Assembly: GCF_001468265.1 (NCBI RefSeq)
Contig: NZ_LNRZ01000001.1
Coordinates: 62,001-126,000, forward strand
Direction of reading: 5' to 3'
DNA length: 64,000 nt
Source of the DNA: Sphingopyxis sp. H050
GTDB taxonomy: Bacteria > Pseudomonadota > Alphaproteobacteria > Sphingomonadales > Sphingomonadaceae
The notes under the pieces are model-generated. The model saw nothing but the letters and a program-made list of their open reading frames with translations, did no database searches and was not told where the DNA came from. The number at the start of each line of letters is the position of its first letter. Within the stretch, counting starts at the first letter, position 1. Positions 51,715-60,666 of the stretch are shown here, piece after piece. Both the position numbers and the translations under genes were made by a program.

Positions 51715-52929
51715 TTACGCCGCGCGCTCGAAGATTGCGGCAATGCCCTGGCCGCCGCCGATACACATGGTTTCAAGCCCGTAGCGGCCGTCCCTGCGGA
51801 CGAGTTCGCGGGTCAGATTGGCGAGGATGCGCCCGCCGGTCGCGCCGATCGGGTGGCCGAGCGAGATGCCCGAGCCGTTGACATTGAGGATTTCATTGCG
51901 GCTATCGTCATCGCTCCATCCCCAGCCCTTGAGCACGGCGAGCACCTGCGGCGCGAAGGCTTCGTTGAGCTCGACGAGGTCGATGTCGCCCCAGCCGAGG
52001 CCATTGCGCGCGAAGAGGCGTTCGACCGCAGGGACGGGGCCGATGCCCATGCGGCTGGGGTCGCAGCCGGCGGCAGCCGAGCTGTGGTACCAGGCGATAG
52101 GGGTAAGGCCGAGTTCGTCGAGCTTGTCCTCGGCGACGACGAGACAGGCGGCGGCGGCGTCATTCTGCTGGCTCGCGTTGCCTGCGGTCACGACGCCGCC
52201 TTCGAGCGGTTTGAGCTTGCCAAGCGATTCCAGCGTCGCGTCGGCGCGGTAGCCCTCGTCGTGGGCGAAGACGATGGCGTCGCCCTTTTTCTGCGGGACC
52301 GAGACGGGCACGAGTTCGTCGTCGAACAGGCCGTTCGCCCAGGCCGCGGCGGCGCGCTGGTGGCTGCGCACGGCATAAGCGTCGCACGCCTCGCGGCTGA
52401 TGTCATAATCCTTCGCGAGATTTTCGGCGGTCTCGATCATGCCGGTGATGACGCCGAAGCGCTCGACCGGCTGCGACATGACGCGGCCGCGCGTCAGCCG
52501 GTCGTGGAGGGTGAGGTTGCCCGCGCGGATGCCCTTGCGGATATCGGTCGTATAATGTTCGACGTTCGACATCGATTCCACGCCGCCCGCGACGACGACG
52601 TCGGACATGCCGGTCTGGACCATCATCGCCGCGTTGACGACCGCCTGCAGCCCCGAGCCGCAGCGGCGGTCGAGCTGGTAGCCCGGCACCTCGAGCGGCA
52701 GGCCCGCGGCGAGCCACGACCAGTGGCCGATGCTGGGCGCCTCGGCGTTGCCGTAACCTTGGGAAAAAACGACGTCGTCGACGCGCGCGGGGTCGATCTT
52801 CGTGCGTTCCATCAGCGCCTTCAGAATGACAGCGCCGAGGTCGCCGGCGGCGATCGACGAGAGCGAGCCGCCGAACTTGCCGACGGCGGTGCGGATCGGG
52901 GCGACGATGGCGGCGCGGCGCAGGGTCAT
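51715..52929 (-). CDS. Acetyl-CoA C-acyltransferase (thiolase)
   Basis: 404 aa classical thiolase, releasing acetyl-CoA from 3-oxoacyl-CoA. Nucleophile Cys in LDRRCGSGLQAV (about 88-99), NEAFAPQVL (about 322), His in SLGHPIGATGGRI (about 356) and the second Cys in METMCIGGGQG near the end. The ATG at 52929 has GGAG seven bases before it; the TTG four codons earlier overlaps this site. Third-from-left enzyme of the IclR-linked cluster. Confidence 0.95.
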   Translation of the reverse strand: MTLRRAAIVAPIRTAVGKFGGSLSSIAAGDLGAVILKALMERTKIDPARVDDVVFSQGYGNAEAPSIGHWSWLAAGLPLEVPGYQLDRRCGSGLQAVVNAAMMVQTGMSDVVVAGGVESMSNVEHYTTDIRKGIRAGNLTLHDRLTRGRVMSQPVERFGVITGMIETAENLAKDYDISREACDAYAVRSHQRAAAAWANGLFDDELVPVSVPQKKGDAIVFAHDEGYRADATLESLGKLKPLEGGVVTAGNASQQNDAAAACLVVAEDKLDELGLTPIAWYHSSAAAGCDPSRMGIGPVPAVERLFARNGLGWGDIDLVELNEAFAPQVLAVLKGWGWSDDDSRNEILNVNGSGISLGHPIGATGGRILANLTRELVRRDGRYGLETMCIGGGQGIAAIFERAA

Positions 52930-52950
52930 GTCATTCTCCAACTTTTCTTT

Positions 52951-53023
52951 TCCGTTCGCATCGAGCGAAGTCGAGATGCCGTTCTGGCCTGAGGGGCGTA
53001 TCGACTACGCTCGACGCGAACGG
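52951..53023. repeat. Palindromic repeat, GAGCGAAGTCGAGA family (D)
   Basis: TCCGTTCGCATCGAGCGAAG pairs with TCGACTACGCTCGACGCGAACGG; slightly degenerate copy between the thiolase and CoA-transferase genes. Confidence 0.8.
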
Positions 53024-53036
53024 GATAGGGTTTGCG

Positions 53037-54239
53037 TCATTTTTCGGCGACACCCACGATTCCCGCATCGATCAGGCGGGCGATTTCGCCCGAGGACAGG
53101 GACAAGCGCGAGGTCAGCACTTCTTCGGTATGTTGGCCATTGCGCGGGGCCGGGCGCGGGGGTTCGCGGTCCGCCTGCGGGATGGTCGCGAAAGCGCCCG
53201 CGGCGGGATAGGCGAAGCCGCTGGGGTTTTGCGCAGCGCCGAAGATCGGGTTGTTCGCGACGAGCGCGGGGTCGTTCGCGGCGTCGTGCATCGTGCGATA
53301 GGGCGAGTGGACGATGCCGCCCGCGTCGAAGGCGGCGGCGAGGTCGGCGTGGTCGCGCCCGGCGATCGCCTTTTCGAACAAGGGATAGAGCGCGTCGCGG
53401 TGATTGAAGCGGAGGCCGTCGTCCTTCGCGAACGACACGCCGCGCGCGGCCTCGATGCTCGCGATGGCGTCGCCGAGGTTCAGCGCGGCGATCAGGTTCG
53501 CCCATTGGCGCGGGGTGACGACGACGATCATCGTCCGCCGCCCGTCGCGGGTCACGAAATCGCGGCCGAACAGGCCGTAGACGGCGTTGCCGAGCCGCGG
53601 GCGGTTCTCGCCCGAATAGAGCACTTCGGCGATGCCGCCGAGGTTGGCGACGGTGCCGATCGCGACGTCCGACAAGGGGATGCGCACCTCGCCGCCTTCG
53701 CCGCTGACGCTGCGCCGCTGGATCGCGGCGAGCAGCGCGAAGGCGGCATAGGCGCCGGTTAGCAGGTCCCATGCGGGCAGCACATGGTTGACCGGTTCGG
53801 GGCCCGCGCCGGTGAGCATCGGATAGCCGACGCTGTTGTTCACGGTGTAGTCGAGCGCGGGCGAGCCGTCGGCCCAGCCCATCACGCGCACGGTGATCAG
53901 GTCGGGGCGGCCCTCCGCCAGCCTTTCGTGCGACAGGAAGCCGTCGACGGGGAAGTTGGTGACGAACTGGCCGGTGGCGCGCACCAGCTCCTGCAACAGC
54001 TCGCGGCCCTCGGGCCGGGACAGGTCGAGCGCGACCGACTTTTTCGCGCGGTTGAGATTTTCCCAATAGAGCGAGTTGTTCTCCGCCGTCACCGGCCAGC
54101 GCCGGAAATCGGGGCCGCCGCCGATCTGGTCGACGCGGATCACCTCGGCGCCGAACTGCGCGAGGTAGAGCCCGGTGGTGGGCGAGGCGACGAAGGACGA
54201 GGCTTCGATGACGGGGAGGTTGGGGAGGAGGTTATACAT
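53037..54239 (-). CDS. CaiB/BaiF (family III) CoA transferase
   Basis: 400 aa. Moves CoA from an acyl-CoA donor to a free acid, a normal first step for activating a substrate in such a cluster. N-terminal VIEASSFVASPTTGLYLAQFGAEVIRVD (split: VIEASSFVASPTTG / LAQFGAEVIRVD, about 10-37), NLNRAKKSVALDL and the catalytic Asp in VLPAWDLLTGAYAAF (about 160-174) are present. The acid substrate cannot be told. Confidence 0.92.
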   Translation of the reverse strand: MYNLLPNLPVIEASSFVASPTTGLYLAQFGAEVIRVDQIGGGPDFRRWPVTAENNSLYWENLNRAKKSVALDLSRPEGRELLQELVRATGQFVTNFPVDGFLSHERLAEGRPDLITVRVMGWADGSPALDYTVNNSVGYPMLTGAGPEPVNHVLPAWDLLTGAYAAFALLAAIQRRSVSGEGGEVRIPLSDVAIGTVANLGGIAEVLYSGENRPRLGNAVYGLFGRDFVTRDGRRTMIVVVTPRQWANLIAALNLGDAIASIEAARGVSFAKDDGLRFNHRDALYPLFEKAIAGRDHADLAAAFDAGGIVHSPYRTMHDAANDPALVANNPIFGAAQNPSGFAYPAAGAFATIPQADREPPRPAPRNGQHTEEVLTSRLSLSSGEIARLIDAGIVGVAEK

Positions 54240-54248
54240 GGAATGCTC

Positions 54249-54339
54249 CGTCGCCCCCGCGAAGGCGGGGGCCGGTGTCGGCCTTGCCCTTCGCCGCCGG
54301 GTAAACCTCCAGCGGCCCCCGCCTTCGCGGGGGTGACGG
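54249..54339. repeat. Palindromic repeat with CCCCCGCGAAGGCGGGGGCC arms
   Basis: GTCGCCCCCGCGAAGGCGGG pairs with CCCGCCTTCGCGGGGGTGAC over a variable centre (54249-54339), between the CoA-transferase and the second dehydrogenase gene. Confidence 0.75.
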
Positions 54340-54356
54340 GATATTCTCAGCCACCC

Positions 54357-55523
54357 TCACGCCGCCGCGAACTCGCGCAGCATATGCTTGGCGATCTGGA
54401 GCTGCAGGATCTGCGTCGTGCCTTCGTAGATGCGATAGATGCGCGCATCGCGGAAGAAACGCTCGGCGTCATATTCGGCAAGATAGCCCGCGCCGCCATA
54501 GACCTGGACGCAGGCGTCGACGACGCGGCCACACATTTCGCTGGCGAAGACCTTGAACGCCGCGGCCTTGCGCAGGACATTCTCGCCTGCGTCGGCGCGG
54601 CGCGTGACGTCCGCCATCATGCATTCGGCGGCGTAGATGTCGATCTCGCTCTGCGCGAGCATCTGCTGGATCAGTTGGAAGTTGGCGATCGGTTCGCCGA
54701 AGGCCTTGCGTTCGGTCGCGTAGCGGATCGCGCTGTCGAGCGCGCGGCGGGCGTAGGCGGTCGCGGCGGCGCCGACCGACATGCGGCCGTTGTCGAGGCT
54801 CATCATCGCATAGGCAAAGCCCTTGCCGAGTTCGCCGCCGAGCAAAGCTTCGCCGCCGACGCGGACATCCTCCATGATCACGTCGGCGATATGGCTGCCC
54901 GCCTGGCCCATCTTCTTGTCCGACTTGCCGATGGTGATGCCGGGGGCGTCGAAGGGCACGACAAAGGCCGAGACATGGGCGTTCTTGGGCAGATTTTCCT
55001 TGCTCGTCCGCGCCATGATCAGGCCGACCTTCGCGAAGGGCGAATTGGTGATGTAGCGTTTGGTGCCGTTGAGGACCCAGCCGTTGTCGGTCTGCGTCGC
55101 GGTGGTCTGGAGCCCCGCCGAGTCCGACCCTGAGCCCGGCTCGGTGAGGCCGAAGCAGGCGATCTCGCCCGCCGCGACGCGCGGCAGCCATTCGGCCTTC
55201 TGCGCCTCGGTGCCGCCATTCTTGAGCGCCGAGGCGAACATGCCGATGTTGATCGAGATGATCGAGCGGAACGCCGGCATGGCATAGCTGATCGTGTGGA
55301 TCGTTTTGATATATTGGCTGACGTTCATCCCCGCGCCGCCATATTCCTCGGGGATCGTCAGACCGAAAAGGCCCATGTCGCGGAGTTCGGCGAGAATTTC
55401 GGCGGGGATTTCATCGCTCTCGATGATGTCCTTCTCGGCGGGGAGAAGGCGATCGCGCACATAGCGTTCGAGCTGTTCGATGAACTGGTCGAAGACGTCC
55501 GCGTCCATGCCGGGGTTGCTCAT
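54357..55523 (-). CDS. Acyl-CoA dehydrogenase, short/medium-chain type
   Basis: 388 aa, ordinary size. Motifs: FGLTIPEEYGGAG (about 52-64), CFGLTEPGSGSDSAGLQTTA (about 132-151), KRYITNSPFA, RKAFGEPIANFQLIQQMLA (about 276-294), and C-terminal VYGGAGYLAEYDAERFFRDARIYRIYEGTTQ (split: VYGGAGYLAEYDAERFF / RDARIYRIYEGTTQ) with the catalytic Glu of YEGTTQ. Eleven bases after the SDR gene's stop. Introduces the alpha-beta double bond in this pathway. Confidence 0.95.
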   Translation of the reverse strand: MSNPGMDADVFDQFIEQLERYVRDRLLPAEKDIIESDEIPAEILAELRDMGLFGLTIPEEYGGAGMNVSQYIKTIHTISYAMPAFRSIISINIGMFASALKNGGTEAQKAEWLPRVAAGEIACFGLTEPGSGSDSAGLQTTATQTDNGWVLNGTKRYITNSPFAKVGLIMARTSKENLPKNAHVSAFVVPFDAPGITIGKSDKKMGQAGSHIADVIMEDVRVGGEALLGGELGKGFAYAMMSLDNGRMSVGAAATAYARRALDSAIRYATERKAFGEPIANFQLIQQMLAQSEIDIYAAECMMADVTRRADAGENVLRKAAAFKVFASEMCGRVVDACVQVYGGAGYLAEYDAERFFRDARIYRIYEGTTQILQLQIAKHMLREFAAA

Positions 55524-55533
55524 GGGCTTTTCC

Positions 55534-56451
55534 TCAGATCGGGTCGTAGGGGAAGACGTGCGCCGACACCTCGTCGGCGCGCGCGAAGGCGGGGCGGAAG
55601 GCGGGGATCAGTTCGTCGGCGATCGCCTCTGCGGTCCAACCCTCGAGCTTGGCCATCGAGCGGACCGGGCGCGGTTTCGAGAAGAGCAGGATCTCGTTCT
55701 TGCGGACGCTGAAGATCTGGTTGGTGACATCCCGCGACAGGTCGGACGCCAGATAGGCGACGAGCGGGGCGATCTTGTCGGGGGACATTTCCTGCAGGCG
55801 CTTGACGCGCTCCTGTTCGGCGGGGGTCGTCGCGGGGATCGACGAGGTCATGCGGCTCCACGCGAAGGGGGCGATGCAGTTCGAGCGGACGCCGACGCGC
55901 GCCATGTCGAGCGCGATCGACTGCGACAGCGCGACGACGCCGAGCTTGGCGGCGGAGTAATTGGCCTGGCCGATGTTGCCGATCAGCCCGCTGGTCGAGG
56001 TGAAGTGGATGAAGCTGCCCGACTGCTGCTCGCGGAAATAGGGCGTCGCGGCCTTCGACACGTTGAAGACGCCGGTGAGGTTGACCTCGATGACGCTTTT
56101 CCAGTCCTCGTAGCTCATCTTGTGCCAGATGGTGTCGCGCAGGATCCCGGCGTTGTTCACGACGGCGTCGATGCGGCCGAAGCGCGCGACGGCATCCTCG
56201 ATGATCGAGGCGGCATCCTTGGGATTGGCGACGTTGCCGAAGTTGGCGGCGGCCTGGCCGCCCGCGGCAATAATGTCGTTCGCGGTGGTCTCGGCCGGAG
56301 CGGCATCGCCGCCGTCGCCCGCTTGCGCAACGCCGGGGTCGTTGACGAGGACGGCGGCCCCTTGCGCGGCGCAGTGCAGCGCGAGCTCGCGCCCGATGCC
56401 GCGCCCGGCGCCGGTGATCGCGACGACCTTTCCGTCCAGGCATCCGCTCAT
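55534..56451 (-). CDS. SDR-family dehydrogenase, first gene of the catabolic cluster
   Basis: 305 aa. GAGRGIGREL (about 14-23), Asp in VNDPG, NNAGILRD, FTSTSGLIG and YSAAKLGV give a full SDR set; a 50-residue C-terminal extension makes it resemble the dehydrogenase part of peroxisomal multifunctional enzyme 2 (3-hydroxyacyl-CoA dehydrogenase). That would fit a beta-oxidation-like route: dehydrogenases, MaoC hydratase, this enzyme and thiolase. Divergent from the IclR gene. Confidence 0.9.
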   Translation of the reverse strand: MSGCLDGKVVAITGAGRGIGRELALHCAAQGAAVLVNDPGVAQAGDGGDAAPAETTANDIIAAGGQAAANFGNVANPKDAASIIEDAVARFGRIDAVVNNAGILRDTIWHKMSYEDWKSVIEVNLTGVFNVSKAATPYFREQQSGSFIHFTSTSGLIGNIGQANYSAAKLGVVALSQSIALDMARVGVRSNCIAPFAWSRMTSSIPATTPAEQERVKRLQEMSPDKIAPLVAYLASDLSRDVTNQIFSVRKNEILLFSKPRPVRSMAKLEGWTAEAIADELIPAFRPAFARADEVSAHVFPYDPI

Positions 56452-56506
56452 GGCCGCTCTCCCGTTCGATTCGCGTTGGTAGCGCGATATGCGGGTCGGT
56501 GCATCA

Positions 56507-56543
56507 TTTCAACATTCAGAATTGATTTTTCATCATGTTGAAA
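56507..56543. promoter_or_regulatory. TTTCAACAT inverted repeat between SDR and IclR genes
   Basis: TTTCAACAT (56507-56515) and ATGTTGAAA (56535-56543), perfect, 19-base A+T-rich centre. It lies in the 106-base divergent gap, so it is the likely IclR-type operator. Confidence 0.55.
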
Positions 56544-56557
56544 ATATTCGATGCGCG

Positions 56558-57298
56558 ATGACCGGTCCTGTTCGCTCCGTCTCGCAAGCCTTTGCGATCC
56601 TCCGCCTGCTCGGCGATGCGGGCGCGTCGACGCTGTCGGACATCGGGCGCAGCGTCGGGCTCAGCCCGTCGAGCTGCCTCAACCTGTTGAAAACGCTTGT
56701 TGCCGAGGGGGCGATCGAGCGCGAGGGGGCGAGCAAACGCTATCGCCTGACCGCGCCGTGGCTGGCGACAGAGGCGCTGCGCGACAGCGCCGGCGCGCGG
56801 CTCGTCGACCGGGCGCTGCCGCGGATGGCGGCCTTCGCGCAAAGCACCGAGGCGGCGGTCGGCCTGTGGAAGATCGTGTCGCGCGACCGGATGCAGCTCG
56901 CGGTTCGGGCGGAAAGCGACGCGGGGATGCGCCTCAGCCTCGCCGACGACCAGCGCCAGCCGCTCGGCAGCGGCGCGGCGGGCCGGGCGATCGCGGCGGC
57001 GCAGGGCGTGGGGGAGGGCGAACTCGCGCGCCGCTATGCGCCCGTGCGCTGGCAGGCCGAGCTGCCGTTCGAGACCTATGCGCGGCAGGTGCGCGAGGCG
57101 GCGGCGCGCGGCTATGCGATCGACCAGGGCTATACGCACCGCGGCGTGTGGACCGTGGCGGCGGGGATGACGGGGATCGCGCCGGGTTTCTGCCTGTCGG
57201 CGTCGGTCGTTGCGGGGTCGCAGAGCGATGCGGGGATCGAGGCGCTGGGGGCGAAACTGATCGGCCTGCGCGACGAGTTGGTCGTGCAGGCCGCATAG
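56558..57298 (+). CDS. IclR-family transcriptional regulator
   Basis: 246 aa. Winged helix-turn-helix at the start ([20 protein letters not shown], about 22-41), then a GAF-like effector domain (about 80-246) with [10 protein letters not shown] and [19 protein letters not shown]. It reads away from the six-gene CoA cluster and probably senses its substrate or an intermediate CoA ester. The ATG 56558 gives the normal IclR N-terminus. Confidence 0.9.
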   Translation: MTGPVRSVSQAFAILRLLGDAGASTLSDIGRSVGLSPSSCLNLLKTLVAEGAIEREGASKRYRLTAPWLATEALRDSAGARLVDRALPRMAAFAQSTEAAVGLWKIVSRDRMQLAVRAESDAGMRLSLADDQRQPLGSGAAGRAIAAAQGVGEGELARRYAPVRWQAELPFETYARQVREAAARGYAIDQGYTHRGVWTVAAGMTGIAPGFCLSASVVAGSQSDAGIEALGAKLIGLRDELVVQAA

Positions 57299-57375
57299 CC
57301 AATGTTTCTTGTGCCGCCCCGGCCCGCATGTCAGGGACGCGCGCAAAGAATGCGCATTCCGTGGCGGAGGGATCG

Positions 57376-58599
57376 ATGAAGTTCGACGTGGTGATCGTGG
57401 GGGCCGGGCACGGCGGCGCGCAGGTGGCGATCATGCTGCGCACGCAGAAGTTCGAGGGCAGCATTGCGATCATCGGCGACGAGCCCGAGCTTCCCTATGA
57501 GCGCCCGCCCTTGTCGAAGGAATATTTCGCGGGCGAGAAGGAATTCGAACGCATCCAGCTCCGCCCCGCCAAATATTGGGACGAGCGCGCGGTGACGATG
57601 CTGCTCGGCAAGCGCGTCGCGTCGGTCGATCCGGCCGGCCATACCGTGACCACCGATGGCGGCGAGACGATCGGCTATGGCAAGCTCGTCTGGGCGACCG
57701 GCGGGAGCCCGCGCATGCTGCCGATCCCCGGCGGCGACCTGCCCGGCGTGCAGGGGGTGCGCACGCGCGCCGATGCCGACGCGATGAAGGCGGCGTCGGA
57801 GACCGCGGGGCAGATCGTGGTGATCGGCGGCGGCTATATCGGGCTCGAGGCCGCGGCGGTGCTGCGCAAGGCGGGCAAGAAGGTCGTGCTGCTGGAAGCG
57901 CTCGACCGCGTCCTCGCGCGCGTTGCCGGGGTCGAATTGTCGCGCTTCTACGAGAAGGAGCATCGGGATCACGGCGTCGACCTGCGGCTCGGCGTGTGCG
58001 TCGATGCGATCGAGGGCGATACGCACGTCACCGGCGTCCGGCTCGCCGACGGCGAGGTCATCCCCGCCGATCTGGTGATCGTCGGCATCGGCATCGTGCC
58101 TGCGGTCGAACCGCTGATCGCGGCAGGCGCCGAGGGCGGCAACGGCGTGCTCGTCGACCGCCTGTGCAAGACGAGCCTGCCCGACATCTATGCGATCGGT
58201 GACTGCGCCGCGCATGTGAACGATTTTGCCGAAGGCGCGACGATCCGGCTGGAATCGGTGCAGAATGCCAATGACCAGGCAAATGTCGTCGCCAAGGGCA
58301 TCGTCGGCGACGAAGCGCCCTATCATGCGATCCCCTGGTTCTGGTCGAACCAATATGATCTGAAGCTCCAGACCGCGGGCCTGTCCACCGGGCACGATCA
58401 GGCGGTGCTGCGCGGCGATCCCGCGACGCGCAGCTTTTCGATCGTCTATCTCAAGGGCGGGAAGGTCATTGCGCTCGACTGCGTCAACGCGACCAAGGAT
58501 TATGTGCAGGGCCGCATGATCGTCACCGCAGGCCTCCGCGCCACGCCCGAGCAGCTTGCCGATACGGCTACACCGCTGAAGGCATTGCTGCCGGCTTAA
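57376..58599 (+). CDS. Ferredoxin/rubredoxin reductase-like FAD oxidoreductase
   Basis: 407 aa. Transfers electrons from NAD(P)H to a small iron-sulfur protein, often for a cytochrome P450 or ring hydroxylase. FAD site [15 protein letters not shown] (about 8-22), [15 protein letters not shown] site [20 protein letters not shown] (about 151-170), and YAIGDCAAH for the second FAD contact. GGAGGG precedes the ATG. Same strand as iclR, 77 bases on. Neither a ferredoxin nor a P450 lies in the window, so its partner is not known. Confidence 0.92.
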   Translation: MKFDVVIVGAGHGGAQVAIMLRTQKFEGSIAIIGDEPELPYERPPLSKEYFAGEKEFERIQLRPAKYWDERAVTMLLGKRVASVDPAGHTVTTDGGETIGYGKLVWATGGSPRMLPIPGGDLPGVQGVRTRADADAMKAASETAGQIVVIGGGYIGLEAAAVLRKAGKKVVLLEALDRVLARVAGVELSRFYEKEHRDHGVDLRLGVCVDAIEGDTHVTGVRLADGEVIPADLVIVGIGIVPAVEPLIAAGAEGGNGVLVDRLCKTSLPDIYAIGDCAAHVNDFAEGATIRLESVQNANDQANVVAKGIVGDEAPYHAIPWFWSNQYDLKLQTAGLSTGHDQAVLRGDPATRSFSIVYLKGGKVIALDCVNATKDYVQGRMIVTAGLRATPEQLADTATPLKALLPA

Positions 58600-59228
58600 G
58601 CCGGGGGCAGGGCAGGGTCGACGGGTTCGTCGCCGAGCGCTTTCTTCAGCGTCGCCTTGATGTTCCGGAGCAGGCGGCGCAGCGCGATGATCACGACGAC
58701 CGCCGCGACCAGCATCAGCACCGCGATGACGATCGCAAGCGGCGGATAGGCGATCGCGAGCGCGAGCAGACCGCCCGTCGCGACATCCTCGCTGGTCGAG
58801 ACCGCGACATTGCTGAACGGTTCGGGGCTGATGTTGACGACCGCACGCGTCGTTGCTTTCGCGCCGTGACTGAGCAACGCGCCGCCGCCGCCGAGCAGGA
58901 AGGCGACGACCTGCCAGGCCGGGTCCGAGCTGTCGACGAGCGCCAGCGCCAGCAGCGCGCCGCCGAGCGGGCGGATGAAGCTGTGGACCGAGTCCCACGC
59001 GGTATCGACCCACGCGACCTTGTCGGCGAAAAATTCGGCGAGCGTGCCAGTCGCGGCGACGCCGAGCACCCAGGGATTGGCGAGGATCTGCAGCGCCTTC
59101 AAATGCTCGGGCAGCGGCAGCCAGCCGAAATACATCGCGACGCCGGTCGCCAAAATGGTGAGGTAGAGCCGCCATCCCGCGAGCAGGCTGAGGCTGCCAG
59201 CGACGCCCAAAATTTCCAGTATTCCCAT
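58596..59228 (-). CDS. DUF4126 membrane protein
   Basis: 210 aa with about five hydrophobic helices: [20 protein letters not shown] (8-27), [30 protein letters not shown] (about 108-125), [33 protein letters not shown] pair near 160-190, and a basic C-terminus. DUF4126 proteins have no known role. The start at 59228 excludes a 31-codon non-membrane extension. Its stop overlaps the stop of the convergent reductase gene. Confidence 0.88.
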   Translation of the reverse strand: MGILEILGVAGSLSLLAGWRLYLTILATGVAMYFGWLPLPEHLKALQILANPWVLGVAATGTLAEFFADKVAWVDTAWDSVHSFIRPLGGALLALALVDSSDPAWQVVAFLLGGGGALLSHGAKATTRAVVNISPEPFSNVAVSTSEDVATGGLLALAIAYPPLAIVIAVLMLVAAVVVIIALRRLLRNIKATLKKALGDEPVDPALPPA

Positions 59229-59349
59229 GGCGATGCTCCCCACGCCGGCCGGTTGTCGAAGGCATATCTTGCACCCGCCGAGGGTTGGCGGCAATGGCCC
59301 GTCGACGGCGCCGGATGACAAGCGGGCGAAGCCTGTTTATCGATCCCGC

Positions 59350-60138
59350 ATGACCGACCTGCTTCCCACCCCAGACCCCGCACTGCCCGAAGGCGCCATC
59401 CCCGCCGCGACGCTCGTCATCATGCGACCCGCGGCGGACTGCGGCCCCGACGAGATATTGATGGTCAAACGAGCGACGAACATGGCTTTCGCCGCCGGTG
59501 CGGTCGTGTTTCCGGGCGGGCGGGTCGATCCCGACGACTATCTGGTCGCGCGCCGGCACGGCTTTGCGGACGCAGCCGAGGGCGCTGCGCGCGTGGCGGC
59601 GCTGCGCGAGACGCTGGAGGAAACCGGGCTTGCCGTCGGCTGGCCGGGGTTGGGCGAAGGCGAACTGGCCGAGGTCCGGCAGGCGCTGCTCGCCGGCACG
59701 CTGCTGTCGGCCATCCTCGAATCGCGCGGCGAGCGAATCGCATTGGATTCGCTCGTACCTTTCGCGCGCTGGTGCCCCAATTTCAAAGAGGCGCGGACAT
59801 TCGATACGCGCTTCTATGCCGTCATGGCGCCGCCCCATGGTCACGAGCTGACAGTCGAAGAGGCCGAACACAGTCACATTTTTTGGTCGTCGGCACGCGA
59901 AACGCTCGCCATGGCCGATCGTGGCGACGTGTCGGTGATCTTCCCGACCCGGCGCAACCTCGAACGGCTTGCCGGGCAGCATGACTTTTCCAGCTTTGCC
60001 GCGCATGCCGGACAGTTCCCGGTCGAACTGGTCACCCCCTGGATCGAGGATCGCGACGGCCAGTCGCACCTGTGCATTCCGGGGCACTTGGGATACCCCG
60101 TTACCAGCGAGCCTTTTGACCGGGTCCGGCGCGGTTAA
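59350..60138 (+). CDS. NUDIX hydrolase, NUDT19/RP2-like
   Basis: 262 aa. The NUDIX box is GGRVDPDD, then an insertion, then RETLEETGL (about 95-103), with the metal-binding Glu residues. The long insert between the Gly-rich part and the REx2EE helix is typical of NUDT7/NUDT19-like enzymes that cleave CoA or its esters. Substrate therefore possibly CoA-type but not proven. It begins opposite the DUF4126 gene with a 121-base divergent gap. Confidence 0.88.
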   Translation: MTDLLPTPDPALPEGAIPAATLVIMRPAADCGPDEILMVKRATNMAFAAGAVVFPGGRVDPDDYLVARRHGFADAAEGAARVAALRETLEETGLAVGWPGLGEGELAEVRQALLAGTLLSAILESRGERIALDSLVPFARWCPNFKEARTFDTRFYAVMAPPHGHELTVEEAEHSHIFWSSARETLAMADRGDVSVIFPTRRNLERLAGQHDFSSFAAHAGQFPVELVTPWIEDRDGQSHLCIPGHLGYPVTSEPFDRVRRG

Positions 60139-60210
60139 TTTAACACCAAATTGGCTGGATTTCCTAGATTTAGCAATTTCATAACAATTGCGGATTAGGC
60201 CAAATCGTCG

Positions 60211-60239
60211 TTGCAATTGGCGACGACACTGCCTACACA
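60211..60239 (+). promoter_or_regulatory. Possible promoter of the 74-aa membrane protein gene
   Basis: TTGCAA (60211-60216), 17 bases, TACACA (60234-60239), about 80 bases upstream of the start codon; TCGTCG/CGACGA arms overlap the -35. The 60139-60316 gap holds no other signal I can support. Confidence 0.35.
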
Positions 60240-60316
60240 TACTGAGCAGAGTCAGGCCGGGGATAAAAATCGCTGGTGTGATTCGAGAAGACTAGTTTTT
60301 CCAGTGGACGGAGAAA

Positions 60317-60541
60317 ATGATGAACCTGTTTAAGAAAGCTGCTGTTTCTCTCGCAGCAGTGTCGATGCTCGCAGCTCCGGTTGCCGCTTCGGCCCAGACC
60401 CGCGCAGCGTCGGACGTTGCCGGCGAAAGCGAACTCGAAGGCAGCACCAGCTGGATCATCGCGATCGTTGCTCTGGCCGCTATCATCGGTGGCATCGTGA
60501 TCGCGTCGGACAACAACAGCGACACCCCGACCAGCCCGTAA
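60317..60541 (+). CDS. Small exported membrane protein (74 aa)
   Basis: Signal sequence about 1-26 (ends PVAASAQT), a short acidic/Ser region (ASDVAGESELEGSTS), one transmembrane helix (WIIAIVALAAIIGGIVIAS, about 46-64) and a polar tail DNNSDTPTSP. The Gly-Gly inside the helix might promote self-association. No family recognised; similar short proteins with a single C-terminal helix are abundant in sphingomonads. Own promoter-like region and strong terminator: a solitary, perhaps highly expressed gene. ATG 60317 or 60320. Confidence 0.75.
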   Translation: MMNLFKKAAVSLAAVSMLAAPVAASAQTRAASDVAGESELEGSTSWIIAIVALAAIIGGIVIASDNNSDTPTSP

Positions 60542-60567
60542 TTTAGCGGCTGATCGCTCTATACCGA

Positions 60568-60597
60568 AAGGCTCCGAGCTTCGGCTCGGGGCCTTTT
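60568..60597 (+). terminator. Rho-independent terminator after the 74-aa gene
   Basis: AAGGCTCCGAGC, loop TTCG, GCTCGGGGCCTT: a 12-base stem with one G-T wobble and a stable UUCG-type loop, followed by TT. The clearest terminator in the window. Confidence 0.9.
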
Positions 60598-60666
60598 GTG
60601 CGTTTCCGGTTTGAGAATTTCACTTTTTGTAACAGCGACGACCGGGCCGGCGGAGGCCGGTTCGCA

